Shown piece by piece: positions 1 to 8,550 of a stretch of DNA of 64,000 nt; position 1 is the stretch's first letter; each line of letters starts with the position of its first letter. The translations under genes were made by a program, and so were the position numbers. Origin of the DNA: Pseudomonas putida (GTDB taxonomy: Bacteria; Pseudomonadota; Gammaproteobacteria; Pseudomonadales; Pseudomonadaceae). The notes below the pieces were generated by a model, which ran no database searches, had not been told where the DNA came from, and saw only the letters and a program-made list of their open reading frames with translations. Location of the stretch: positions 1-64,000 of the forward strand of contig NZ_JANHKS010000018.1 of NCBI RefSeq assembly GCF_028682175.1, read 5' to 3'.

Positions 1-22
1 ACTGGGGTGAGCAATGAAGAGG

Positions 23-847
23 TCAATTCAACAACTCGGCAAACGCCTTGTCCGCCTCCAGCACCGCAGGCAGGGCAGCGAACAGTGCGGTCAGATCGAT
101 ACCCTCCATCAGCGGGCCGTCAGCCGCCTGTTGCGCTTCAGGGGTTGCGCCGCCGTGGTTCTCCAGCGCGTCAGAAATGGTCAGCGCCTGGGCCACGATC
201 CGCGCTTGGGTGGCGTCGCCAGGTGCCTGCATCGGGCGTGCCTGGTAGGCAATGGCGTGCTGGATAACCGCAGGCAACTGCCAGCGTCGCGCCAGTTCCG
301 CGCCGACTTCCGGGTAACCGAAGCCCAGTTGCAGGGTCTCCAGCGCCGCCCGGCTGGTGGTGCCGGTCTTGGTGGCGGCGTTGATGCGCTCGGCCACCGT
401 CGGTGCGCCGGTCTGGATCAGCAACTCGCCGATGTCGTGCATGACCCCGCAGGTAAAGGCGATTTCGGCGTCCGCACCGGATTGCTTGGCCAGCAGACGG
501 CAGATCCCGGCCACCTGGAAGCTCTTGAGCCAGAAACCCTTGAGGTCAAAGCTGGGGCTGGCCTTGAACGCGCCCGTCACCGCCGAAGCCAGCACCAGCG
601 TGCGCAGGGTGTTGAAACCCAGGCGCATGGCGGCGTCCTCGATGCTCGACGATTCCCGCGCCCCGCGAAAACGCGCAGAATTGGCAAGGCGCAGAATCTT
701 TGCCGAAATCACCGGATCCTTCTGGATGTTGCGCGCGATGCTTTCCAGATTCGACGAAGGGTTGTCGAATTGTTGAATCAGGTCCTGAGCCACTTTGGGA
801 ATGCTCGGAAGACTGCCCAGATCCGCGAAGAGTTGCTCGATACCCAT
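23..847 (-). CDS. HDOD domain signalling protein
   Basis: The 274-residue product is almost entirely one HDOD domain, an HD-superfamily fold that usually lacks phosphohydrolase activity and acts in signalling. The N-terminus (LPSIPKVAQDLIQ) followed by a segment with DPVISAKILRLANSA is the typical HDOD opening, and a MHDIG segment near residue 138 retains the HD pair. There is no signal peptide or membrane segment, so it is cytoplasmic. The ATG at 847 has AGGAG about 8 nt upstream. It appears monocistronic. HDOD proteins in Pseudomonas are often tied to c-di-GMP, motility or stress circuits, but nothing here shows which. Confidence 0.85.
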   Translation of the reverse strand: MGIEQLFADLGSLPSIPKVAQDLIQQFDNPSSNLESIARNIQKDPVISAKILRLANSARFRGARESSSIEDAAMRLGFNTLRTLVLASAVTGAFKASPSFDLKGFWLKSFQVAGICRLLAKQSGADAEIAFTCGVMHDIGELLIQTGAPTVAERINAATKTGTTSRAALETLQLGFGYPEVGAELARRWQLPAVIQHAIAYQARPMQAPGDATQARIVAQALTISDALENHGGATPEAQQAADGPLMEGIDLTALFAALPAVLEADKAFAELLN

Positions 848-954
848 GGCCTTGCTCCTGTTTCATGTGAATTACAACACGATAGGCAAGATTTGCGGAT
901 CTGCACGGGCAGTGTTCAGCTTTTGATACAGGCGGCGCAGATCGCCCGCTGGCC

Positions 955-1350
955 CTACAATGCGGCTTCGCGGAACTGCACCACATTGCCTTCAGGGTCG
1001 AACCCGTCGCAGGCCACGAAGCCGCGAGCCTTGAACTCGGCAGACGGAGCATCCACCTGGCCGCCCAGCGCTACGGCATCAGCCCGGGCCTGGGCCAGGC
1101 TTGGCACCGGGAATACCAGTTTGGTCGGCAGATCGACGCGGCGCTGGGGAGGGGTGGTGATGTCGAGACGATCTGCCACTGCCTTGGGGATACCGTGAAT
1201 CACCAGTTGAAAGCTGTCCGACTCCAGCACGATCAGCCGTGTTTCAGTTACAGTCTGTACCATGCCCAGCAGTTCGCTATAGAAGCGGGCAACTCGCGGC
1301 AGGTCCTTGGCAAACAGCACGGCGCCATGTTTCGGCAATTTTGCTGACAT
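955..1350 (-). CDS. VOC (glyoxalase-fold) family protein
   Basis: A 131-residue single-domain vicinal-oxygen-chelate protein. The opening KHGAVLFAKDLPRVARFYSE and the closing FDPEGNVVQFRE are the usual beta-alpha-beta-beta-beta module ends, with a possible metal-ligand Glu in the last strand. Two ATGs are adjacent at 1353 and 1350; AAGGAG lies 7 nt before the second, so I use that one. The family includes glyoxalases, dioxygenases and resistance proteins, and the substrate cannot be read from the sequence. It is transcribed away from ilvE. Confidence 0.75.
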   Translation of the reverse strand: MSAKLPKHGAVLFAKDLPRVARFYSELLGMVQTVTETRLIVLESDSFQLVIHGIPKAVADRLDITTPPQRRVDLPTKLVFPVPSLAQARADAVALGGQVDAPSAEFKARGFVACDGFDPEGNVVQFREAAL

Positions 1351-1610
1351 CATTTGTCTCCTTGACGTGATAAACCGCCATTCTGCCCATCAATGCCGGC
1401 CCTGCGGAAGATGCTCGTTGCCGATGATCCAGGCCATGGGCACAGGATTCTTCAGATTAAGTGGCGAGAGGGCGGTTTGCCGGGCAAAAAATCAGTAATA
1501 TGGCGCAACATCGGAACGGGCCGTGTCCTGTACCGGGCCTTCACGACCATATTGTAGAAACGCCAGCCCCTGCGCACGCCGGGCGTGCTGGCCAGGAAAT
1601 AGAGGGTGTC

Positions 1611-2630
1611 ATGGGTAACGAAAGCATTAACTGGGACAAGCTGGGTTTCGACTACATCAAGACCGACAAGCGTTTCCTGTCCGTCTGGCGTGATGGCCAG
1701 TGGGACAAGGGCACCCTGACCGAAGACAACGTGCTGCACATCAGCGAAGGTTCCACTGCGCTGCATTACGGCCAGCAGTGCTTCGAAGGCCTGAAGGCCT
1801 ACCGCGCCAAAGACGGCTCGATCAACCTGTTCCGCCCGGACCAGAACGCCGCACGCATGCAACGCAGCTGCTCGCGCCTGCTGATGCCCCACGTGCCGAC
1901 TGACATGTTCATCGAGGCGTGCAAGGAAGTGGTCCGCGCCAACGAGCGTTTCATTCCGCCATACGGCACCGGCGGCGCGCTGTATCTGCGTCCGTTCGTG
2001 ATCGGCGTGGGTGACAACATCGGCGTGCGCACGGCCCCCGAGTTCATCTTCTCGGTGTTCTGCATCCCGGTTGGCCCGTACTTCAAAGGTGGCATGAAGC
2101 CGCACAACTTCGTGATTTCCAGCTTCGACCGCGCCGCGCCACAAGGCACAGGCGCCGCCAAGGTCGGTGGCAACTACGCCGCCAGCATGATGCCGGGCAG
2201 CGAAGCCAAGAAAAACGGCTTTGCCGACGCCATCTACCTGGACCCCCTGACCCACTCGAAGATCGAGGAAGTCGGTTCGGCCAACTTCTTCGGCATCACC
2301 CACGATGACCAGTTCATCACCCCGCGTTCGCCGTCGGTTCTGCCAGGCATCACTCGACTGTCGCTGATCGAACTGGCCGGAACCCGCCTGGGCCTGAAAG
2401 TCACCGAAGGCGAAGTCTTCATCGACAAACTGGACCAGTTCAAGGAAGCCGGCGCCTGCGGTACCGCCGCAGTCATCACGCCAATCGGCGGGATCAGCTA
2501 CCAGGACAAGTTGCATGTGTTCCACAGCGAAACCGAAGTGGGCCCGGTAACCCAGCGCCTGTACAAGGAACTGACCGGTATCCAGTTCGGCGACATCGAA
2601 GGACCGGCGGGCTGGGTCGTCAAGGTCTGA
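1611..2630 (+). CDS. ilvE: Branched-chain amino acid aminotransferase
   Basis: A 339-residue class IV (fold type IV) PLP aminotransferase that interconverts Leu, Ile and Val with their 2-oxo acids. The PLP lysine is expected at Lys184 in AAKVGGNYAAS, and an arginine-rich front segment (FRPDQNAARMQRSC) and a GTAAVITPIG loop fit the family. The frame is open upstream to 1461, but the ATG at 1611 starting MGNESINWDK gives the normal length. A strong intrinsic terminator follows at 2655-2690. It appears to be a single-gene unit. The long BCAT type (GGNYAAS) rather than the E. coli type is usual in Pseudomonas. Confidence 0.95.
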   Translation: MGNESINWDKLGFDYIKTDKRFLSVWRDGQWDKGTLTEDNVLHISEGSTALHYGQQCFEGLKAYRAKDGSINLFRPDQNAARMQRSCSRLLMPHVPTDMFIEACKEVVRANERFIPPYGTGGALYLRPFVIGVGDNIGVRTAPEFIFSVFCIPVGPYFKGGMKPHNFVISSFDRAAPQGTGAAKVGGNYAASMMPGSEAKKNGFADAIYLDPLTHSKIEEVGSANFFGITHDDQFITPRSPSVLPGITRLSLIELAGTRLGLKVTEGEVFIDKLDQFKEAGACGTAAVITPIGGISYQDKLHVFHSETEVGPVTQRLYKELTGIQFGDIEGPAGWVVKV

Positions 2631-2654
2631 GCCTGACGCCACGTCCCCTGCAAT

Positions 2655-2690
2655 AAAAAACCACCGCCCTTGGGGCGGTGGTTTTGTTTG
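2655..2690 (+). terminator. Intrinsic terminator of ilvE
   Basis: ACCACCGCCC and GGGCGGTGGT form a 10-bp GC-rich stem around a short TTG loop, followed by TTTTG, 25 nt after the ilvE stop codon. A-rich sequence on the other side would let it work weakly in reverse. Confidence 0.9.
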
Positions 2691-2731
2691 CGGGGTACAC
2701 ACACCCTTGCCCGCGATGGCGCCCTTGAGAT

Positions 2732-2831
2732 CGCTCCCGCCGGCAAGCCGTGCTGCTACCGGATGAGTGAATGCTGACGGGATAGTCGTCACACCGCCTG
2801 CCCGTAGCAGCACGGCTTGCCGGCGGGAGCG
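2732..2831. repeat. REP doublet, tail-to-head arrangement
   Basis: Two copies of the Pseudomonas REP core: a reverse copy ending GCTGCTAC at 2759 and a forward copy starting GTAGCAGCACGG at 2804. They lie between the ilvE terminator and the 3' end of the MFS gene, so between two convergent genes. Confidence 0.9.
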
Positions 2832-2834
2832 TAG

Positions 2835-4070
2835 TCAGGGACGCTGCCGCTCGCCAACCGAAGCAACGTCAGATGCAACCAAAGATCGCCACACCAGCCT
2901 CACCACCGTAATCAACCAGTTCAGCAACGCCACCCCCAACAAAATCCCCAGCATCGTCGACAACCCATGCTCGACGATCACCTTGCCCGCCAACAGCGGA
3001 AAGCCGAACACGCCGATGAAATACGAAAGGCTGAACAACAGCAGCGACTGGGTCGTGGTGCCGGCCGGTGCTTCGTTCGCCGCCAGACCATTGATCACCG
3101 AATAGGTCAGGCCGTACCCGACGCCCAGCACGATGGCCGCCAGCAGATAGCCCAGGCTGCTGCTCACCTGAAACTGAAACATCAGCACCGATACAACGAT
3201 CAGCCCCGACAGCAGGCAGGACATCACATACGGATCGCGCCTGACCACGATCCCCGCCACCAGCATCCGCCCGCTAATGGCGGCGCCCATGAAGCCTGCG
3301 AAAAACAGCGAGTAATCCAGCGAGCGTGCCTGGGCGTAGCTGGTCTGAAAACTCGACAAGCCGCCGAAGATCGCGCCACCCAGGCCCACCATCACAATCG
3401 CGAACACCGCCTTGGAACGCAGCACGCTCAAGGCACCGGCCAGGGACAGTTTCGAGGCGACCGCGCCCGACTGGTCCGGCAGCTTCCTGAGCGCATCAGC
3501 CAGCCGCCAGAACACCAGGACGCCCATCAGGCTCGCCAGCGCCGCCAGCACGAATGCCCAGGTGATGGGCAGACCGGCCTGGCTCGCCAGCCTGCCGAGC
3601 AGCGGCGCCGAACCGATGCCGCTCATCATGCTGCCCGACAGCAGCGCGAAATAGCGGGCGCGCTGGGCGGGCTCGACCATCATCGCCACCATGATCGGCC
3701 CGAGGGTGTAGAACACGCCCCAACCGATCCCCAGCACAAAACCGAACAGCATCATCAGTTGCAACTGACTGGCACTGACTGCGAACCCCAGATTGGCCAC
3801 CACCAGCGCAATCCCGCACAGCGCAACCGGGCGGGCTGCGCCGAGCCGATCGCACAAATGGCCGGAGAGCACCACAGCAACGAAGGTGCTGACCATGGCG
3901 GCTGAAATCACGGTCCCGGCATTCTTCTCGTTGCCACCGTGGCTGCTCATCAGCAGGGATAACAGGAAAGTCGAGCCGTAGGCCATCGACAGCAGGTAGC
4001 TGGCCAGGCAAAACAGGCTGAACAGGCGAGGGGACGGTTTGGTGGAAAGGGAAGACGGCTGTTTGATCAT
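2835..4070 (-). CDS. Major facilitator superfamily transporter
   Basis: A 411-residue integral membrane protein with about 12 hydrophobic segments and the MFS loop 2-3 motif (GHLCDRLGAARP). The start is set at the ATG at 4070 (MIKQPSSLST); an upstream in-frame ATG at 4130 would add 20 residues that overlap the promoter region. It is divergent from a serine hydrolase at 4213 across 142 bp holding two inverted repeats. The substrate cannot be read; the lack of N- or C-terminal domains makes it a plain efflux or uptake carrier. Confidence 0.85.
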   Translation of the reverse strand: MIKQPSSLSTKPSPRLFSLFCLASYLLSMAYGSTFLLSLLMSSHGGNEKNAGTVISAAMVSTFVAVVLSGHLCDRLGAARPVALCGIALVVANLGFAVSASQLQLMMLFGFVLGIGWGVFYTLGPIMVAMMVEPAQRARYFALLSGSMMSGIGSAPLLGRLASQAGLPITWAFVLAALASLMGVLVFWRLADALRKLPDQSGAVASKLSLAGALSVLRSKAVFAIVMVGLGGAIFGGLSSFQTSYAQARSLDYSLFFAGFMGAAISGRMLVAGIVVRRDPYVMSCLLSGLIVVSVLMFQFQVSSSLGYLLAAIVLGVGYGLTYSVINGLAANEAPAGTTTQSLLLFSLSYFIGVFGFPLLAGKVIVEHGLSTMLGILLGVALLNWLITVVRLVWRSLVASDVASVGERQRP

Positions 4071-4082
4071 TTGAATTGTTCT

Positions 4083-4098
4083 GTTCGAAAAAACGAAC
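4083..4098. promoter_or_regulatory. Inverted repeat GTTCG-N6-CGAAC (possible operator)
   Basis: Perfect 5-bp arms around AAAAAA, 13 bp upstream of the MFS start codon, in the divergent promoter region. No adjacent regulator gene identifies the binding protein. Confidence 0.4.
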
Positions 4099-4132
4099 GG
4101 ATAGTCTGATCGGCTCAGGCCGTTTGTCACAT

Positions 4133-4166
4133 ACAGAATTACAAAACTCAGGTTAAGAGATTCTGT
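4133..4166. promoter_or_regulatory. Inverted repeat ACAGAAT-N20-ATTCTGT
   Basis: Perfect 7-bp arms centred between the divergent MFS and serine hydrolase genes, about 47-80 bp before the hydrolase ATG. It could be an operator for either gene. Confidence 0.4.
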
Positions 4167-4212
4167 AACTGTATTGTGCTAAATCGTCCCGATTCCTACA
4201 CAAGGATGTTCC

Positions 4213-5463
4213 ATGATTGCACGCGTTGTTTGCCGTTCGTTTCAGCGTATTCACCCGCTGATGCTGTCGTTGGGCATGCTGACTCTTGGCGCTGGCTCCC
4301 ATGCCCGGGCCGATGATTATGAATACCCACACGCTCACGAGCCGATCGGCAGCGTCGAGCAGATCTACGAAGGCACCATGCTGCCGGATCTGGCCGTCAG
4401 CACCTATCGCAACATCGACCGCCTGTTTCCCTCGCGCACCATCAGCGCGGGCGGCCATGCCTACCCGTTGCCGCGATACCACAAGCAACTGGAAAACGTG
4501 CAGTTCACCTGGCAGGACAAGAAGTACGACCTGTTCGACTATGTGGCGCTGGACAGCGTGACGGCTATGCTCGTGCTCAAGGACGGCCAGATCGCCTACG
4601 AGATCTACCAGTTCGGCAACACCGAGAAAACCCGCTGGATGTCGATGTCGGAGGCGAAATCCATTACCTCGACGCTGGTGGGCGCGGCGATCCGTGACGG
4701 CTATATAAAGAGCGTCGATGACCTGGTGACCGACTACGTACCTCGCCTAAAAGGCACCGCTTACGAAGGCGTCACACTGCGCAACGTGCTGATGATGGCG
4801 TCCGGGGTGAAGTGGACAGAGGCCTTCACCGACCCTCAATCGGATCGCCGGGCACTGCTGCGTGCGCAGATGTCGCAGACACCAGGGGCGGCCATGGCAC
4901 TGATGGCCAGCCGGCCAAGAGCGGCCCAACCCGGCACGGTGAACAACTACAACACCGGCGAAGCGCAGGTGCTGGCCGAGGTCGTGCGCAGTGCGGTGAA
5001 GATGCCCCTGGCTGATTACCTCACGCAGAAGATCTGGCAGCCCATGGGCATGGAGCACGACGCCAAGTGGTGGCTGGACTCACCCAACGGCATCGAAATC
5101 GGCGGCAGCGGCATCAGCGCCACGCTGCGGGATTTCGGGCGTTTCGGGATGTTCTTCATGAACCAGGGCAAGATCGACGGCCAGTCGATCCTGCCCGATG
5201 GCTGGGTCAGGCAGGCCACTTCTTCGACCACCCTCAAGGACGGCAAACCGCTGGCCTACGGCTACATGTGGTGGCCGGCCCAGACCGAGCAGTCGATCAA
5301 GGACGGTGCCTATTCGGCCATCGGCATGCAGGGCCAGAACATCTACGTCAATCCGGCGCAGAAAGTGGTGATCGTTACCTTCGGCGCCCAGCCCAAGCCG
5401 CTGCGCCGGACGCTGGTTTCACCGGTGGCGTTTTTCGATGCCGTGGTGGCGGCGCTCGACTGA
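4213..5463 (+). CDS. Exported serine hydrolase, class C beta-lactamase fold (NylB/EstB type)
   Basis: A 416-residue protein with an N-terminal signal peptide (hydrophobic LMLSLGMLTLGAG, cleavage expected after SHARA). The catalytic Ser-x-x-Lys is Ser146-Glu-Ala-Lys149 and the second-motif tyrosine is Tyr246 in NYNTG, as in 6-aminohexanoate-dimer hydrolase and EstB-type esterases of the class C beta-lactamase family. A third motif (IGMQGQN region) replaces the lactamase KTG, which argues for an esterase or amidase rather than a lactamase. It likely acts in the periplasm. It is divergent from an MFS carrier; the natural substrate is unknown. Confidence 0.85.
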   Translation: MIARVVCRSFQRIHPLMLSLGMLTLGAGSHARADDYEYPHAHEPIGSVEQIYEGTMLPDLAVSTYRNIDRLFPSRTISAGGHAYPLPRYHKQLENVQFTWQDKKYDLFDYVALDSVTAMLVLKDGQIAYEIYQFGNTEKTRWMSMSEAKSITSTLVGAAIRDGYIKSVDDLVTDYVPRLKGTAYEGVTLRNVLMMASGVKWTEAFTDPQSDRRALLRAQMSQTPGAAMALMASRPRAAQPGTVNNYNTGEAQVLAEVVRSAVKMPLADYLTQKIWQPMGMEHDAKWWLDSPNGIEIGGSGISATLRDFGRFGMFFMNQGKIDGQSILPDGWVRQATSSTTLKDGKPLAYGYMWWPAQTEQSIKDGAYSAIGMQGQNIYVNPAQKVVIVTFGAQPKPLRRTLVSPVAFFDAVVAALD

Positions 5464-5474
5464 CATCGCCACGA

Positions 5475-5499
5475 AAGCCGCCCGAGGGCGGGGCGGCTT
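5475..5499. terminator. GC-rich hairpin between convergent genes
   Basis: AAGCCGCCC and GGGCGGCTT form a 9-bp stem with a 7-nt loop between the serine hydrolase stop and gloA stop. There is no clear T tract, so it is a weak terminator at best. Confidence 0.4.
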
Positions 5500-5508
5500 G
5501 CGGGCTGA

Positions 5509-6036
5509 TCACTGGCCCAGATTGCCCAGCAGGTCGGCCTGAACGATCTCCACCCAGTATTCGTCCGGATCGCTGATAAAGGCTACGTGCTTCATGCCTT
5601 TGTCCAGGCGTTTGACGAAGGGCACGCCCAATGACTCGAAGCGCGCGCAGGCCGCCTCGATGTCCGGCACCGAGAAGCAGATGTGCCCGAAGCCGCGAGG
5701 GTCCTTGTTGCCATTGTGGTACTGCGAATCATCGCTTTCGCTGCCCCAGTTGTGGGTCAGTTCCAGCACCGACTCGCGGCTGAAGGTGTAGCTCATCCGC
5801 GCTGCGTCATCCTCCGGCACCTCGACGCCCTTGGTCATCGCCAGGAAAAACAGCGAAAACTTCGCCTCTGGAAAATCCACCTTGCGCAGCAAACCCATGC
5901 CCAGCACCCGCGTGTAGAAATCCAGCGAACGCGCCGGATCCTTCACCCGCAACATCGTGTGATTGAACACGTAATCCTGCGTGACGGCATCGGGCGTTGT
6001 GCAGACACCGGGTTGGGTTTCGCTCTGGAAGGACAT
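5509..6036 (-). CDS. gloA: Lactoylglutathione lyase (glyoxalase I)
   Basis: A 175-residue glyoxalase I that isomerises the hemithioacetal of methylglyoxal and glutathione to S-lactoylglutathione. The NHTMLRVKDPARSLDFYTRV opening, an ELTHNWGSE segment with a metal-ligand Glu, the GFGHICFSV strand with a His ligand and the final EIVQ Glu match the metal and substrate sites of the long (zinc-type) enzyme, whose length it shares. The start is the ATG at 6036 (MSFQSETQ); the open frame extends to 6132 without coding features. It is a cytosolic detoxification enzyme, transcribed alone. Confidence 0.93.
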   Translation of the reverse strand: MSFQSETQPGVCTTPDAVTQDYVFNHTMLRVKDPARSLDFYTRVLGMGLLRKVDFPEAKFSLFFLAMTKGVEVPEDDAARMSYTFSRESVLELTHNWGSESDDSQYHNGNKDPRGFGHICFSVPDIEAACARFESLGVPFVKRLDKGMKHVAFISDPDEYWVEIVQADLLGNLGQ

Positions 6037-6150
6037 GGCAGGCTGCTCGTGAGGAGTGGTCAGGCAGTTTAGAAAGCCGCCGGGCGGGTGAGGTAATACC
6101 GGATTACTACGGCCGCTGGCGACCATGCTCACTCGCGAACGCCGAGGCCC

Positions 6151-6215
6151 GTAGCAGCCGGGCTTGCCCGCGGGGCGATCTTGAGGCCGCCCCCGCCGGC
6201 AAGCCGTGCTGCTAC
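6151..6215. repeat. REP doublet upstream of gloA
   Basis: A forward degenerate copy (GTAGCAGCCGGGCTTGCCCG) and a reverse standard copy ending GCTGCTAC. The doublet sits between divergent gloA and the Tat-signal gene, which is less usual for a REP than a 3' position. Confidence 0.85.
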
Positions 6216-6328
6216 GTTCTGTGGGCTTATAACCACGTAGTAGACCGCTATTACCTTGTGCCCAACAGCGCTACTACTATCAATTGAGCTCTATTGCACC
6301 GACAACAAAAATAACAAGGACAAAAGCC

Positions 6329-6889
6329 ATGAGAGACCTGATGCTCGATCGTCGCCGCTTCCTGCAGGGCAGTGGCGGATTGCTGTTGGGAACCCTGTTG
6401 TTTACCTCCGGACCTATCGCATTGCTGGCGCCGAGCAGGACCTGGGCGCTGGAAATGAGCACGCTGGACAGCGCCACCGGCAGCAAGCTGTTGCTGGTGA
6501 TCCGCAGGATTTTCCCCCATGACACCATGGAAGATGCCGTCTATGCGTTTTCCGTCAAAGCCCTGGACGAGAAGGCTGCTCAGGATCCGGGCATCGCCGA
6601 CCTGCTGAAAAAAGGCCTGGCCGATCTCGATCAGCGCGCAGGTGGCGACTGGAGCAAGCTTGCCGAGGACAAACAGGTGAGCCTGCTCAAGGACGTGCAG
6701 GGCGAGCCGTTTTTCGCGCTGGTGCGTGGCACTTCGGTCAACACCCTGTACAGCAACGAACTGGCCTACCAGCACTTCGGCTATGAAGGCGCGTCCTTTC
6801 CCAAAGGCGGCTACATCCATCGCGGATTCAACGACCTGAAATGGTTGCCGAACCCGCCTGTCGATGCCAGCCCGGCTGTACCTGCCTGA
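6329..6889 (+). CDS. Tat-exported small subunit partner of the adjacent GMC oxidoreductase
   Basis: A 186-residue protein starting MRDLMLDRRRFLQGSGGLLL, a twin-arginine signal (RRRFLQG) followed by a hydrophobic stretch and an expected cleavage near TWA. The start at 6329 has AAGGA about 9 nt upstream; the frame is open to 6284. The mature part resembles gluconate 2-dehydrogenase subunit 3-type proteins in size and helical character. It lies 11 nt before a GMC flavoprotein that has no export signal of its own, so it likely carries that enzyme through the Tat pore. The role is inferred from this layout and the parallel operon at 11.9-15.7 kb. Confidence 0.75.
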   Translation: MRDLMLDRRRFLQGSGGLLLGTLLFTSGPIALLAPSRTWALEMSTLDSATGSKLLLVIRRIFPHDTMEDAVYAFSVKALDEKAAQDPGIADLLKKGLADLDQRAGGDWSKLAEDKQVSLLKDVQGEPFFALVRGTSVNTLYSNELAYQHFGYEGASFPKGGYIHRGFNDLKWLPNPPVDASPAVPA

Positions 6890-6900
6890 GGAGAGAAATC

Positions 6901-8469
6901 ATGACGACTTACAATTTCAACGACGATTCGGTGGTGGTCATCATCGGTTCCGGGGCAGGCGGCGGGACCCTGGCCAACGAGCTGTGCCAGAAGGGCGTGC
7001 CGGTGGTGTTGCTGGAGGCGGGCACGCGCCAGTCCCCGGGCACCTTTATCAACGATGAATGGCCGTCGTTTTCCCAGTTGTCCTGGGGCGACGTGCGCAC
7101 CACCTCCGGTTCCTGGCGGGTGGCCAAGGATTTCCCCAATCTGCCGGCCTGGATCTGCAAGACAGTTGGCGGCACCACCACGCACTGGGCCGGCGCCAGC
7201 CTGCGGTTTCAGGAACACGAGTTTCGTGCGCTGCAGACCTACGGACCGGTCAAGGGCGCGGACCTGCTGGACTGGCCCGTCACCCTGGCGGAGCTTGAAC
7301 CTTACTATGCCCGTGCCGAAGACAAGATGGGCGTGACCCGCACCAACGACATTCCCGGCCTGCCGGGCAACAACAACTTCAAGGTGCTGTACAACGGCGC
7401 GCAGAAGATGGGTTACAAGGAGTGTTCGACCGGGCACATGGCGATCAACAGCCAGCCGCGCAAGGACCGCGCCGGGTGTCAGCAACTGGGCTTCTGTTTC
7501 CAGGGCTGCAAGATGGGCGCGAAGTGGTCGACCCTGTACACCGAGATTCCCGCGGCCGAAGCCACCGGCAAGCTGGAGCTGCGCGCGCAATGCCACGTGG
7601 CGAAAATCGAGCACGACGACAAGGGCCGGGTCAACGCCGTGGTGTATTTCGATGCTCAGGGCAAGGAGCAGCGCCAGAAGGCGCGGGTGGTCGCGGTGGC
7701 GGGCAATTCCATCGAAACGCCGCGTCTGCTGCTCAACTCCGCCAGCAGCCAGTTCCCCCACGGCCTGGCCAATGGTTCGGGCACGGTGGGCAAGTATTAC
7801 ATGCGCCACACCACTGGCAGCGTGTTCGCTTCGTTCAAGGAAGACGTGCATTTCTATCGCGGGACCATCATGGCCGGGATCATCAGCGACGAGATCCACC
7901 ACAAGCCCGACCGTGGTTTCGTCGGCGGCTACGAGATGGAAACGGTATCGCTGGGGCCGTCGTTTCTGGCGGCGTTCTTCGATCCGGGCGCCTGGGGGCG
8001 CGACTTCACCAACGTGATGGAGCAATACACCAAGCTGGCGGCGATGTGGATCGTCGGCGAGGACATGCCCCAGGCCACCAACCGCATCACCCTCAACGAT
8101 GGAGTCAAGGACCGCTTCGGACTGCCGGTGGCCAACGTGCACTACGATGACCACCCCAACGATCTGGCCATGCGCGAATACGCATTCAAGCAGGGCGAGG
8201 CGCTGTATTCATCGGTGGGCGCGGTGCAGACCTTCCGCGTGCCGCCGTACCCCTCGACCCACAACCTGGGCACCTGCCGCATGAGCGCCAAGGCACAGGA
8301 CGGCGTGTGCAACCAGCACGGGCAGAGTCATGAGATCCCCAATCTGTTCATCTCCGATGGCAGCCAGTTCACCACCAGCGCAGGGGAAAACCCGACATTG
8401 ACCATCGTCACGCTGGCGATTCGGCAGGCGGATTTCATTGCCCAGGCGTTGTCGAGCAAAGTCATTTGA
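6901..8469 (+). CDS. GMC family FAD oxidoreductase, periplasmic dehydrogenase type
   Basis: A 522-residue glucose-methanol-choline family flavoprotein. The N-terminal VVVIIGSGAGGGTLANEL is the FAD-binding beta-alpha-beta with GxGxxG, a GGTTTHWAGAS segment follows near residue 93, and the C-terminal THNLGTCRMS and ENPTLTIVTLAIRQAD hold the active-site His and the closing FAD contacts. It has no signal peptide; with the preceding Tat protein it probably forms an exported alcohol, aldose or polyol dehydrogenase. Unlike the gluconate 2-dehydrogenase operon, no cytochrome c gene follows, so its electron acceptor is unclear. ATG at 6901 follows GAGGAGAG. Confidence 0.88.
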   Translation: MTTYNFNDDSVVVIIGSGAGGGTLANELCQKGVPVVLLEAGTRQSPGTFINDEWPSFSQLSWGDVRTTSGSWRVAKDFPNLPAWICKTVGGTTTHWAGASLRFQEHEFRALQTYGPVKGADLLDWPVTLAELEPYYARAEDKMGVTRTNDIPGLPGNNNFKVLYNGAQKMGYKECSTGHMAINSQPRKDRAGCQQLGFCFQGCKMGAKWSTLYTEIPAAEATGKLELRAQCHVAKIEHDDKGRVNAVVYFDAQGKEQRQKARVVAVAGNSIETPRLLLNSASSQFPHGLANGSGTVGKYYMRHTTGSVFASFKEDVHFYRGTIMAGIISDEIHHKPDRGFVGGYEMETVSLGPSFLAAFFDPGAWGRDFTNVMEQYTKLAAMWIVGEDMPQATNRITLNDGVKDRFGLPVANVHYDDHPNDLAMREYAFKQGEALYSSVGAVQTFRVPPYPSTHNLGTCRMSAKAQDGVCNQHGQSHEIPNLFISDGSQFTTSAGENPTLTIVTLAIRQADFIAQALSSKVI

Positions 8470-8501
8470 GTAGGGCGGTGAAGCGTTGTCGGCAGGTCAG
8501 A

Positions 8502-8527
8502 CGCCGTCGCGGGCAAGCGCGCTCCTA
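8502..8527. repeat. Single REP-like copy (GTCGCGGGCAAGCGCGCTCCTA type)
   Basis: One copy of the second Pseudomonas repeat type, lying between the convergent GMC oxidoreductase and AEC carrier genes. A related GGAGCGTGCTACTAC fragment follows at 8533-8547. Confidence 0.7.
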
Positions 8528-8550
8528 AAAAAGGAGCGTGCTACTACCGA

